DNA of 60,000 nucleotides from Owenia fusiformis (lineage: Eukaryota; Annelida; Polychaeta; Sabellida; Oweniidae): contig CAIIXF020000001.1 of the NCBI GenBank assembly GCA_903813345.2, forward strand, positions 47,511,885 to 47,571,884, in the 5' to 3' direction. Below, in pieces: positions 1-11,203 of the stretch (positions are counted from its first letter, which is position 1; each line of letters starts with the position of its first letter). The position numbers and the translations under genes are program-made. The notes under the pieces are model-generated. The model made no database searches. It was not told the DNA's origin and was given only the letters and a program-made list of their open reading frames with translations.

Positions 1-2000
1 TGTTTGGCAAGGGTAACCAAAGTCGTGTATATTTCACTGGAATTGCAAACAAATATAAATTAAACTTTCCAAAATGTAATTAATTATCCGTGTGGTGAAT
101 GTAGGTTTTATTGAAACTAAAGATTTGGAATTAAATTCTTGGTTCGGAAGTTCCTTATGCGTTCTGTGGTAGGCCGTAGGGAGCCCACCTCGGCCTGACC
201 AGCATTAGCGTTGTCTATAGCTATCGTCTGTGGTTTCCTCACGGGTTAACTCAGAGGACACTTCAACGATGTAATGGGGCTCGACGTGTCACCTAGCGGT
301 TTTATATAATAACTTCTCATAATCAGGACACTTGCAAATAAAACCTCAAATTATAATGGCCAAAAATATAGATATGTAAGATGAGCGGCTGAGAAAATCA
401 AACAATTTTTATTAAAGTTAAGACTGGCGTGTTAATTGGGAACTGAAAACTTATGGCAATTGACAGTGTTGGGTTATGTGTCAAATTCAATGAGGTCTTT
501 TAGGCATTCTGTATTTACATTCACCATATCAAAGCACTACTCATGACATATCGCTTTCACATTAGAAATTATAATTACTATCCTACCTGTACAATACTTT
601 GAGTTTTAAGTGTCCTATTTCTCATAATGTTCAAATTGCTTGTAAGCACAAAGGGGGACTTTGAAGTTCTATTACTAATACAAGAATATATGTCACATTT
701 GCTATGATCAAAACTAATCTAAAGTGCAGATATTTGAGAACATTTGAAGTTTCAAATATTTCATGACATTTATCTCTGTTAATTCAATCTGCAAACGTTG
801 GCTATAAATTACTTTGCATAGCATTTTTAGAAATGGCATCCTTTTTTATAGTATTAGTAAAGAGTAAAGACGTACATGTATTCCCTTGAGTATCTATATT
901 AAGTTCTTCAAATAAGTTTATACTTTATCAACATTAATGACTTGATGATAGATATTGTTTTAGTGTCTGCTTTTGGCGTTGTAATCTGTAACAGCCTGTT
1001 ACAAAATTGTTAATGCAAGCAGGTAGATTTTTATTGTGACAGTAATGTGATACTATATATATATACATGTACATCGGATCATGTAAGGGCCTGCTAAAAA
1101 TTACAACTATAAAAGTGTTCATCACCAATAATACTTCGATGCTCGAGAATTCCATTACAAGGGATAAACAAAATGGTTAAACAATTCTCAATGAGAGATC
1201 TGCTGAACCAAATAATTGAAGAGACTTAAAACGACCTGATGAATCAAGAGACTTAAAACTACCTGCTAAACATACGGAATGGAAGATACTTAAAATGATC
1301 TGCTGAATCAAGATTCTTACAAACTACATGTACTACTGAATCAAAAAGAGAGATTTTGAAATGACAGTCTGGAAACATGCAGTGTCTTCAAAGTTGTCAG
1401 CATTAATAAAAGATGTCGCAGCAGAAGAAATACATTTTCAGCGACATGGATATACTGAGATGACATCTTTACATAAATGCAAACATATTTTTTCAAAATC
1501 CTCCAAACCTTTCTAAAAACTATGAGCTTTCAAGAAAAGCCCGTGTAAAAACAAAACAAAACATTCAGTTCCATTCCATAGGTTCACATTTGGTTTGCAT
1601 GTTTTATTCTAAAATTGCACATTTTAATATCATAACTGATGCTACTTTGTCCCCACGTCCCTTAAGGCTTATAGGGCTTTTTTATTCTCCTTGGGCCTGG
1701 TACTTAATCTTGGCTCTCATTTGGGATTTGCCCCTTAATAACCTGCAACCTACAGCACATGTATATTCATATATACTTTTCTTGAATAAGAGAATAAACA
1801 AGCCTAGTCAATCTTTACACTCGGTATTTGGGCCTAGTACATTAGGCTATGAATAAAAAAAATAGAAGAGATATACATTTTTGATCCTGATTCCTGATAA
1901 GTCCTAAATGACCCGAAAAATAGCTGTCACGACCCTGTCCCTAGTGTTCTGATTGGTAAAGGCTAGATCAATGATTAGCTTTACCTTAAAAGAATATATC
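1..2000. other. Gene-free flank downstream of KHK
   Basis: I see no conserved coding segment. The stretch is AT-rich. The short ORFs lack family motifs or splice context. Confidence 0.6.
1190..1340. repeat. Degenerate tandem repeat, unit about 30-35 bp
   Basis: The phrase 'ctgctgaaccaa / gacttaaaac' recurs about four times with variation (ctgatgaatcaagagactta, ctgctaaacat, ctgctgaatcaagattctta). Confidence 0.5.
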
Positions 2001-2006
2001 GTCGAT

Positions 2007-2012
2007 TTTATT
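2007..2012 (-). promoter_or_regulatory. Candidate polyadenylation signal of KHK
   Basis: AATAAA on the minus strand lies about 95 bp past the KHK stop codon. It is the nearest canonical hexamer. Confidence 0.5.
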
Positions 2013-2104
2013 TACTCAAAACCGTAAGCAGCAGGCTATTTTGGGTAGCAAAAGACCAAGATCCCAGTACCATGATAGCATGTAATTCATGAGGAAAATC
2101 CAAA

Positions 2105-2378
2105 CTAAGAAGTGTCTACATTGAAGGACACTACATCACTCAGTTTATCAAATCCTTCAATACCACATTTTGCTCCTGCAATTTTACATCCATAAGTTAT
2201 AGAATCCTTCAACGAGTGTCCCTTACTGAGAGCTGATATAGTTGCTGCATTGAAAGTATCTCCAGCTCCAAGAGTATCAATGACTTTAGGTGGTGGAAAT
2301 ATTGCACTTGTTACAGGTGAGCTGTCTTTAGTGATGGCAATTGCACCATCCTCACTCCAGGCACATATGACACTAGCA
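2105..2378 (-). CDS. KHK: KHK terminal coding exon
   Basis: The acceptor is ttccag|tgctag. It encodes ASVICAWSEDGAIAITKDSS and then the nucleotide-binding/catalytic segment VIDTLGAGDTFNAATISALS, ending FNVDTS and a TAG at 2107-2105. The GAGD aspartate is the catalytic base of PfkB kinases. The preceding intron (2379-5412) contains a palindromic repeat, a mariner relic and a foldback element. Confidence 0.93.
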
Positions 2379-5300
2379 CTGGAATAACACGTCAAAATTG
2401 GTATTTCTCTACATACTAGTAACATAAAGGACGATTCTCGGTTTGGAGAACAGTCTCCTGGGCTAATAATTTTTTTCATGAAAAATATAGAAATATTACC
2501 CAAATTAAATTATGGATATTCAAAAGAAGACATTTAAATCTACAAGATGTAAAAATAACAACTTGGTTTGAAGCATGGATAACGCTCAATTAGACCGATT
2601 CAATAAAATACAAGTCTCGATTTGAGGAAACAAGTTCATCAGTGTGCTGCGCTCATATTTTTTTGCGAAAAATCTAGAAATATTACCCAAATTAAACTAT
2701 GACTATTCAAAAGAAGACATTCAAATCTATGTTATGTAAAAAAAATCAAATTTGTCCGAAGCAGGGATAATGCTCATTTAGGTTGATGAACTTCGTTCTC
2801 CAAACCGAGAATCGTCCTTTATTGTCTATTTTGAGAGGAATTCATTGCTCATTCATTGCTCTATAGCAATGTACCATACAGGTAGTATATCAAATGAAAG
2901 TAAACTTTCAATCTTATGACTTTTTGATGTTAAGAAATTGAAGGCTACAAAATCTCTTCTTCATAAAAATCACTATACATGTACATGGTGGTCAAAAAAA
3001 CTGGAAACCCTTACACCATTTTACCTTATATCTTTATTATTTTAAGAATTAACTTTGCACATTTGTACATCACTCAATTTCCTACCAGTCTACCATATTT
3101 TATGACCATCTGATTGATAGTCACCGTGTTACAGCACTTTAAAGAACAATCCAGGTGGCCATTATTGCGCCGAAGACCAACCTGCACATGTCGTCCAAAA
3201 TGTCCCAACCTATGGGGATATGGCAGAGATAGAGTGTATAATAATGACCCCAGGACACTTGCAGGCCTCAAAAGTGAGATCATCTGTATCATTCAGGCCA
3301 TACCTGCTGAGGAATGCATTTGGATCATTGACAACTGTGCAGGTTTGCCTCCAGCGCGATGATGGCCAAACCTGAAGCATGTTGTTCAAAGTGCTGTAAA
3401 ATTGTGACTTATCAGTCTGATTGTCATGAAATATGGTAGGGTGGTAGGGAATTGAATGATTTACAAATGTGTGAAATATCAGGGAGTAATTTCTCAAAAT
3501 GACAAAGATATGTTGAAAATGCAGGGTTTCTGTTTTTTTACCACCCTGTATTATGAAATCCAGACTGAACCATTTTCAAACCTACATGTACACAGAAAGC
3601 TTTCAAACTGCAAATCAAAAGTTTTATGCACCACAATATTTCAGAATAAAGCTGATTTATACAGATTTAGATCTTAGAAACAACAAATATACATGGGACT
3701 TTTATCATGAAATTTGTCATCACTGTACAATAGTTATGTACAATAGTCATATACAATTGTGTACAATAGTCATATATTTTAAACTTTTGAACCATTAATA
3801 TGTGTCTATGCACTCCATCAGAAGTACATGTATGAGTCAAAAAGCCAGGTCATATGAATTATAGTATAATTGGTAGATGTTTTTCACTTAACATAACAAG
3901 GTAGTCAAACACATTGATTATTCATTAACTCTGAGTTCAACCCTCTTAAATGGCCATAAATACACATACATGTAGATGTTCACATCTCTGAGTGAACTTC
4001 ATATTCAAACCTGATATCTATTAATAATTGTAGATATAAATTTTCAATTAATTAGCTATCGTTTTTGTATTTATCTTTTACAATTAATATTGAAAGGTGT
4101 TATTCTCACTTAAAATACACAACATGGACCAGGGCCAAGTAGATAAAGCGTGACAGAACATGTACACTATAGTGATCCTCTTTGGCCAGTAAGACATACA
4201 TATTCTTATGCCATCCAACACTTTAGCAAATAAGTCATCATTTCTGTTGAAACCATTTAGAACAGTATATAAATGCCAAATGGATACTAGCAGACTTTTT
4301 CAAGCACAATACAATGTATAATGTTTTTATAAGTTTTACTCAAATCAATGAATGACTAATAATAGTATTTCGAATGGCACATACTGTAGCCCTCATGAGT
4401 TGTTTAAGTATCCCCCTCCCTTTGGCCGGGTTAATGTAGAAAATTCCACATTTTTTTGTTTTATTCCAACAATTACACAGGCTGGTATCGAAAGATTTGT
4501 CCGCTGTGACGGAGCATGCTATTTTTCATAAAAACACTAAGAATGCTTCACAATTTATTTTTTAACTCATATGTTTCGTTATATATCAAAGATAATTACT
4601 TACTCCATGCAATGGATATATCATTTGCGTGTAACCTCCACTTCTGTTTGAAGTCCAATAACGCTAGGAGTAAAATCTATTGAAAACGGCGCCAGAGTAT
4701 CTAACTCTAAAATGTACCATTTCTTTTTTAACTTTTTAATGGCATGATATAGTGACACGATAATATTAACATATGTTTTCAGCTTAACTCTGAATGTATT
4801 AATGAGATATTAATGCATTGGGTCTTTTAATTTTTTTTATAAAAAAATAATATTAATATTTTTTGTCCTCTGTGACGGAGCATTTTCACAGTTCACATTT
4901 GCAACTGCTCCATCACAGCGGACAGAAAAATTAAACAATATTTTTTATAAAAGAATTAAAAAGACCAAATACATCAACATCTCATTTATACCTTCATAGT
5001 TATGCTAAAACCATATGTAAATATTATCGTGTCGCTATATCGTGCCATTAGAAAGTTAAACAAGATATGGTACATTTTGAAGTATGATACTCCGGCGCTA
5101 TTTTCAATAGCTTTTCTTCCCAGCGTAATTGGACTTCAAACAGAAGTAAAAGCCACCCGCAAATGTTATATCCATTGCATGGAGTAAGTAATTTTGTATG
5201 GTATAACGAAACATACTAGTTAAAAAGTAAATCGTGAAGTATTCTTAGTGTTTTTATGAAAAATAGCATGCTCCGTCACAGCGGACAAATATTTCGATAC

Positions 5301-8300
5301 CAGCCTGTGAATTAGTACATTCAATACAAAAGTCACTACATTCAATATATTATTGAAAATGCCACAATAAACAGCTTGAGATATCTGTAAGGGATATGAG
5401 AACTATACTAACCTTGGCTTGATTTTACTGACAAAGAACTCCACTGCTTGCTCCTTGCTTTTAAGGCCATGAAATTGGGCATGTTCCTTACTGATGAAAA
5501 GGTAATCTGGGAAGGTTTCTATGGGAGCTACAATTAATGACAGGAAAAAAATAAAACAATTCATAGATTAATGAAACAAATGGCCATGAGATTTCAGTGA
5601 TGTTTGATAATGGCTATATACATAATGTAAATGGTAATTGCAGCATACAAAAAGTCACATAGAGGGGCCCGATGCCTATTGCTGATCCTAAAGTGCACCA
5701 AGATTGATCCAAACCCTCTCTATTATACACTGGTCTTAAAATATGGTAGTGCATGTACTATGTGCTTTCTAGAAAATACTTATTCAGATTTTTCCTCAGT
5801 TTGATGGCAGAATGTTGCAGGCTGTCAAAGAATGAATGTTAGTAAAGGATTTGGAGTCTTTAATGTAAGAGACAGAGTCCTTTCAATCTTTATTTATCAA
5901 TCATATAATATCATACATTGTGTGTTAAATAATGGATATGGTAACATCCAGGGTAATTTTGGCACTGTATAAAAATCTCAACCAAAAATGTAAACAAATA
6001 AATCAGGAACAGTTTAAATGTTTAAATGGCAAGCGGAATTTAGCTTAAATCATTTCATTCATCATAATAATAAAAACAACTTGTTTATCTAAAGTACAGT
6101 AAAACCTGTACAGTACACATGCATATCCCAACACCTCACTAATCTAGATACCTCTTGATGAATAAAACTGTTTTTCCGATCCCATTATACTAATTTGATT
6201 TGCTAATTTACTTCCATGTTTAAAAGTGTTGAAATGTGAACACCTGCCAATCTGAACACTTTCGGCTGGGGTGGCGTTAGATTAGACAGGTTTTAATATT
6301 CAGTACACAACACTGCATGATTAAATCAAACCTTTTGTCATTGGAATTGACTTTATTTTGAAGAAGTTGATTTGTTGATGATGACCTTGACATTTAAGAG
6401 GAAGTGAAAAGCAGAAATATGATCCCTAAAAGCCAACATAAAGGCATATAAAGCATATGATGTCCAGAAGTAATATATACCTCTATAACCCTTTCCAGTT
6501 TTCACCAAGGAACTAGTGAAAAGGGCCAATTTTGTGTGTGTATTCTGCAGGATTTATTTGAAGTTTTAGATACCAAAAAAATTGTTAATGACAACAATTT
6601 TGTGAAAGCTATTTGTGCAGTCATTGAAGTACATGTACTAGTGCCATCTGTTGAAAACAAAATAAAAGCAAACTAAAACAATCAGTGGGGGACTTTTTAG
6701 GGAGGATTTCCTACCAGAGAGCTGTTGAAACTCAAAAAGTTAAAAGGTAAGCTAATTATTCATTGGGTCCATGACAAATTCTGATCATGACTGAACTCTT
6801 CTGAATGGAATACTGGAATGAGTGCTAAATAAAAAATATTATAGACATTTTTTTATTTTGATCATTTACATTGTTCTCTTAAAATCCCATAATTAAACTA
6901 TACAACTTACAAAATTCTCTCTTCTTTTCAAACTCCACAGAGGTGACTATTCTGGGTTGATTTACTCCAAGGGATTTATTGTATGTTTCTACATGTTGAA
7001 GCATTCCAACAATCTGATCAGTGTTTGGACGTCCCTGTAATACAAACCCAACATCAGAATGGCAATCAGTAATAGCCTATACAGGTCTTAGTTCAGAGTA
7101 TCATTTTTCAACAGAATGTAAAGCCAGTTTCTTAAATTACAATGTCTTAAACTAAAGGAGAATTATAGACAAACTACATGTGCCCTGTGCATGTACTGAT
7201 TATGTATATATTATTCTATCTTATATCAATAGTTGGGGAGCAGTTGATAAAACCAGAGTTTTCTTTTAGAAAAAGCATTTGACATTGGGTTTGAGATAAT
7301 GTGACTAAAAATACAAAAACGTTTAATGAATAGTGGAATGGTGGAAGGGAGAATTTAATTCTGCTGAAAAACAAACATTGATATTTTTACCTGGTCCTTA
7401 AGATTTTCCAAGATACAAATTGAGAAACATATGAATTATAATGGTTTGATTTTACTCTCTAGTGTTATTTGATAATGCATGATTACCTCAAAATGAATCC
7501 ATTTTATCCCTGAATCCAATGGAAACTGTTTAAATTCTTCACAGCTAAGCTCTGGTAAGTCCCTGCAAAATTAGAAAATTCCTGTTACACTGTACCTATT
7601 TATTGCCACATTTTCCACCAAAGCTATGACTCTACCCTACCATGTGACATCATTTAAAAGGGATACAGGCTACAGTGAAGTTCCAAATAGAGCTGGTATT
7701 CTTTATCTTTGTCTATGGTTTTTTTTGGGTAATAATACATAATAATAATACATAATAAACATCCTCCATTTGCAACTTCACTGTAGCCTGTATTCCTTTT
7801 AAAGAGATACAGGCTACAGTATGGGGGTATGGTACAGTGTATCACAATATTCATGTTTCACTATATATAAATGTACATGTACAATACATATACAGTACTT
7901 GCTAAAAATACACTTAATATGGTTTCCCTGTACCTACTTGTTGTGATGCAGAATTGTTCTTGATCCATTCTGTTGGTTGATGATGCATATAGAGGTTGGT
8001 GCAGAGCAGTCAGCTTTCACTATAGCCCGATCAATGTTAATATCATACTTCTTGAAGTCCTTCTCAAGAAAACTAAAAATCAATGCAATAATGTACATGT
8101 AATATGGTTATTTTCTATGAGCTCCTTACATTTAAATTTTGGAATATTTTAGTCTGTTTCTTAAAATCTGTTTCTTTTTATACATGTTACATGTAGTTTA
8201 GTCTGTTTGTAAAATAATTGCTTCTTTTCAATGATATGTAAACAGAGGACAAGATTTTATGAATAACAATACTGAAATAAGATGTTATTAATAACATTTA

Positions 8301-9533
8301 CTGATATGTACCTAAGTTCATGGCTCCTTGCCACTGTTCCCACGAATGCAGATTTATGTCCAAGTAGAGAAAGAACAGTGGATGTGTTGGAGGCATTTCC
8401 TCCCCTATGCCACCTTTGATCAATAACTCTGAAACATGAACAGTTAGAACAATTTATCAGATACACATTTTTCATATGATATTAAGGCAACATTTCATAA
8501 AACAAACACACAGTCAATCACAAACTATAATGGCATATTGCACTTTTTCACGACCATAACTGTCTGAAATAGATTTTGCTTATTTACATCGTGAAGAAAG
8601 TATTTCACAAAATTTAACATTTTCAAAAAATACCTTGTTGGATCTTAAATTTGTGAGTGTGATACATGTAACTAAAAAACAAAGGACTTTCTGCACGTCC
8701 ATCTTTTAACTATACTTTATAAAATCATGGAGTCTCTGATATATCTGTTAATTATGCGATTACAACATTATAAGATATGTGTTTGGGGGGGGGGGGGTAC
8801 TTCACAGGAACTTGTAGCACTTTAATATTAGATGCTTACTGTATGTCAGAGCTGAGTCATTATTGTATACATATACATATATGACTCAGATCTGACATAA
8901 AAAGCATCTCATATCATAGTGCTACAAGTTTTTTGACACCTTCTCCCCATGTCCTCATTCCTGACAGATTCAGCAGGCATGAAAGAAAAAAGTGCTAAAT
9001 CCATTCTACCCACTCATACTTTGTAAGTTATGATGTCACCAAAAATGAGGGGTCCGCTTACACTAGCATGTACCAGTTACTCTCATAAATTTTTGGATGA
9101 TGGGCTCCTGGAATGTTTTACCTAGCTATACTGACCTCTGTCCTGTGTCTTCCCGCGGATAATACTCCACTGTGCTTTTGATGTCAAGAGCTAACAGTCC
9201 AACGGATATCATTTTGAATAGTTTATATCGTGAAACCTTGAGGTAATAGCCCTTGATAAACTAGATAAATTACAATGTAAATGTCACGTAGATACAACTT
9301 TAATTGTGTCAAGTGGACTACAGTAGATGACAATGTCTTTTTGAGTCGACAAATTCAAAAAATTCTGAACTGAATTGTGAAGTGAAACAAGCCTATGATA
9401 AATATTCAATAGACAGCTAGGATTACATACTATAATGAATGTACCTTTGATCAGAATCTTCTAACGGATAGGTATTGCAAATACTGATGATGTCTAAACA
9501 GCACAGTCCAACGTTAATTATAGATTGATCCAT
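2105..9533 (-). CDS. KHK: Ketohexokinase (fructokinase), complete multi-exon gene
   Basis: The encoded enzyme is a PfkB-family sugar kinase that makes fructose 1-phosphate from fructose and ATP in the cytosol. Joined coding exons are 9533-9445 (or 9212-9136), 8428-8312, 8072-7938, 7562-7487, 7034-6911, 5527-5413 and 2378-2105. All junctions are GT-AG with matching phases, and the product is 309 aa (human KHK is 298). Visible family signatures in order: GL..LDI near residue 12 and YP.ED near 25, which carry the two substrate-contacting aspartates; RWHRGGNASN; SICIINQQNGSRTI; KWIHFEGR; VSKE-like LFISKE; VICAWSEDGA; and the catalytic DTLGAGDTFNA near the C terminus. The protein ends GFDKLSDVVSFNVDTS. 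The introns contain several MITEs. The assignment rests on end-to-end similarity to animal KHK recalled from knowledge, with no search run. A generic PfkB kinase is the alternative, but the GGNASN and WIHFEGR segments favour KHK. Confidence 0.93.
2407..2821. repeat. Inverted-end repeat with two internal direct repeats, in the last KHK intron
   Basis: The ends form an inverted repeat: aggacgattctcggtttgga near 2430 and its reverse complement, tccaaaccgagaatcgtcct, near 2800. Between them a segment of roughly 125 bp occurs twice (about 2470-2600 and 2655-2790), sharing gaaatattacccaaattaaa and attcaaaagaagacatt. The element abuts the acceptor of the final exon. Confidence 0.7.
2984..3548. mobile_element. 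Mariner/Tc1-like palindromic element relic
   Basis: The ends match as inverted repeats (catggtggtcaaaaaaactg on the left, complement of acagaaa...ccaccctg on the right) and are flanked by TA, the Tc1/mariner target. The body is also palindromic: tctaccatattttatgacca near 3090 and its counterpart near 3435. It sits in the last KHK intron. A second, half-length degenerate copy is at 43225-43450. Confidence 0.65.
3189..3359 (+). pseudogene. Fragment of a mariner-like transposase C terminus
   Basis: Inside the palindromic element, the plus strand reads CPNLWGYGRDRVYNNDPRTL, followed by AGLKSEIICIIQAIPAEECI. This resembles the 'LWGYLKD.VY...P.T...LK..I...I..IP' tail that follows the catalytic domain in mariner/DDE transposases. 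There is no catalytic triad or N-terminal part. It is embedded antisense in a KHK intron. Confidence 0.55.
4476..5309. mobile_element. Foldback element, family A copy 1 (834 bp)
   Basis: The element is a near-complete palindrome. It begins CACAGGCTGGTATCGAAAG and ends with the inverted form. It is flanked by the direct repeat AATTA at 4471-4475 and 5310-5314. The motif gtccgctgtgacggagca lies near both ends and again, in both orientations, at the centre (about 4865-4925), so each arm is bounded by the same motif. No transposase ORF is present. It lies in the last KHK intron. Confidence 0.85.
5413..5527 (-). CDS. KHK: KHK exon 6
   Basis: The acceptor is tgtag|ctccc and the donor is ccaag|gttagt. 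It encodes PIETFPDYLFISKEHAQFHG, then LKSKEQAVEFFVSKIKP. It corresponds to the DVVFVSKDVAKHLGF block. Phase 1 in and phase 2 out both match the neighbouring exons. Confidence 0.9.
6911..7034 (-). CDS. KHK: KHK exon 5
   Basis: The acceptor is ttacag|ggacg and the donor is atttt|gtaag. It encodes GRPNTDQIVGMLQHVETYNK, then SLGVNQPRIVTSVEFEKKRE. It corresponds to the EGRNASEQVKML...VSVEVEKPRE block. It starts in phase 0 and ends in phase 1. Confidence 0.9.
7487..7562 (-). CDS. KHK: KHK exon 4
   Basis: The acceptor is ttgcag|ggac and the donor is ttgag|gtaa. It encodes DLPELSCEEFKQFPLDSGIK, then WIHFE, matching the LPDVSATDFEK...KWIHIE block of KHK. It ends in phase 0. Confidence 0.9.
7655..7820. 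repeat. Short palindromic MITE in a KHK intron
   Basis: The segment aaagggatacaggctacagt followed by gaagtt (near 7657) recurs inverted as aacttcactgtagcctgtat (near 7772). A third direct copy, gatacaggctacagt, follows at about 7806. Confidence 0.6.
7938..8072 (-). CDS. KHK: KHK exon 3
   Basis: The acceptor is tttttag|tttt and the donor is caacaa|gtaggt. It encodes FLEKDFKKYDINIDRAIVKA, then DCSAPTSICIINQQNGSRTI and LHHN, corresponding to human DFLVADFRRRGVDV...CCIINNSNGNRTIVLHD. In vertebrates the mutually exclusive exons 3A/3C lie in this part of the gene. Only one version is seen here. Confidence 0.9.
8312..8428 (-). CDS. KHK: KHK exon 2
   Basis: The acceptor is tttcag|agttattg and the donor is cttag|gtac, entering and leaving in phase 2. 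It encodes VIDQRWHRGGNASNTSTVLS, followed by LLGHKSAFVGTVARSHEL. The GGN..N motif is part of the fructose pocket in the family. Confidence 0.93.
8810..8930. repeat. Palindromic MITE in the KHK intron after exon 1b
   Basis: The arms contain acttgtagcac, agatgctt and agctgagtcat on the left, and atgactcag, aagcatct and gtgctacaagt in inverse order on the right. A poly-G run precedes it at about 8785. Confidence 0.65.
9136..9212 (-). CDS. KHK: KHK alternative first coding exon 1b
   Basis: A second, independent KHK N terminus starts at ATG (9212): MISVGLLALDIKSTVEYYPR, then EDTGQ. It ends in phase 2 at cagag|gtcag, so it joins the same downstream exon in frame. It matches exon 1a at 13 of 25 aligned residues and keeps the LD and ED aspartates. 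It could have its own promoter, or be an internal exon spliced to an upstream leader. Splicing 1a to 1b is not supported, because 1b has no convincing acceptor just before its ATG. Confidence 0.8.
9445..9533 (-). CDS. KHK: KHK alternative first coding exon 1a
   Basis: The exon starts at ATG (9533) and reads MDQSIINVGLCCLDIISICN, then TYPLEDSDQ. It ends in phase 2 at a donor reading aaag|gtac. It aligns without gaps to the start of vertebrate KHK, keeping the LD and ED aspartates. It joins the 8428 acceptor in frame. Exon 1b lies 232 bp downstream. I do not see which promoter drives it. Confidence 0.85.
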
Positions 9534-9661
9534 ATTTACTCAGAGTTTGCTACAAATATTGTTTTCATTTTACATGTATTTCGCCATGTTTTGTGTCATG
9601 TGATAGATCACGTGATAAATTGGTGTATGGCTTGCCAACCAGTTCCCTAGAATTGTGACTG

Positions 9662-10168
9662 GAGAGGTTAAGCTAACGATGTTTTTCACAACGTAACCGT
9701 GAACGCAAAGTACAAAAATTAACAAAGGAATGTATCGAGCGCTCGTAGTTTTATGCGCGCTTAGTCTACTTCAGATACTCTTTCAGCTTCAGAGTTTCGG
9801 GTTTAGAACGGGAGATTTTGAAATTTGACGTTGGGTCAACGGGAACCATTATACTCGTGTCTATTGAACACTATGCTGTCAATTTTGATTTCGATGCACA
9901 GTTGAATTCTTTCTGAACACGATGATGTATGTCATGCATGATTTAGCGCCAAAAATCTAACGAAACGAGCTCGTTTAAAATATGTATTAGAAAACCAGCT
10001 ATAAAACCGCATCAATGACATACTATAGAATCATAACACGCTATGGTGTAGTCTAAACAAACACTGGATTTGAACGGCTATTTATATGAGAAGGCTACAT
10101 GAATTTGTATATGGTCGAGTGATACGTACAGGTTCAGTTTCGATTATATATGCAAAGCTTAACCTCTC
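9662..10168. mobile_element. TIR element, longer copy, upstream of KHK
   Basis: It opens with gagaggttaagct and closes with the inverted agcttaacctctc. The subterminal sequences gtttttcacaacgtaaccgt and acgtacaggtt are shared with the short copy at 11204. It starts about 130 bp upstream of the KHK exon 1a ATG, so it overlaps the likely promoter region. There is no transposase. Confidence 0.6.
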
Positions 10169-10532
10169 AACTGTTCATTCCGTTCAACGATACCGTATCC
10201 ATAAACTTGATCAACATACCCATCCCCAAACTCGCCGTACCAAGTTAAGCGTGACAGTTGAACGCTTGGAGTAAGATACATCACTTAGTGCGTTCGCACT
10301 CATCGCACGCTCACCCCCGCCCCATGGCTATGCACGTGGCCCGGGTCAATATGGTTCGTATGGCTTTCGGGAACGGAACTCTGATATGGTTCGATAAAAA
10401 ACGCTAAAACTCCAATTAACTCTGGATTTATAATGAACATAAATATGAGAAAATAATTACTTTTAACTTTTGGACAGAGAGATGTAATAGCTTACTGTAA
10501 GGGTAATGTACAATGTAGGCCTACTGGGGGCG

Positions 10533-10632
10533 GTTTTGGATATGGGGTTTATCCAGAGGGATATGCATATCTACCTGCGGGACTGTATAGAAGATGTGCA
10601 TATCTCACTTGGGATAAACACCATATCCAAAC
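10533..10632. repeat. Inverted repeat
   Basis: The left arm, tttggatatggggtttatcc followed by a...atatgcatatct, is matched on the right by the inverse of agatgtgcatatctcacttg and ggataaacaccatatccaaa. Confidence 0.6.
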
Positions 10633-11203
10633 TGACAGTACATAACTGCTTTATCCTATGCCCAGTGGAGTTTTTTCTTATTTTTCACATTTTTTAGATT
10701 TAATAGAAACTTTGAGAAAAAATGAAAAAACGTCAGTTTTGAAGGTTATTCAGGAAAATTTCAGCATTTCCTGGCGTTACAATTACCCTGTACGCAGTTG
10801 AAAATTTTATTTATGCATCACAAATAAGCATGTTTCTATTGATTGATGTACTTCAAAATTTTTATCCCAAAAATTGTTCTTTTAATGATATTGTGAATGG
10901 TGTTATTTACATTTTTTCAATTATTTTGATGGATTACTGTCGATTGTCAAGAGACAATACACAGCTGTGAGTCAACATGGTGCCATGGCGCAATGAAACT
11001 AACCATGTGACCACTTGTCATGCTGGTAGTACCCATAACAAGTCAAATATAGCATTGACTCGTAAAAAAGGCTCACGTAGTTTAAGATAGAATGAGATTC
11101 AATTATTAATTCAGTACTGACCGACAGAGTAGGACTAGTCTAATATCAAGTCCTACAAGGCTGCATACTCCCAAAACATGTATATGTGGTAAATGGTAAA
11201 TTA

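Noticed and set aside
160-300. SINE-like GC-richer block
   Set aside because: No A/B boxes, tail or second copy were found in the window.
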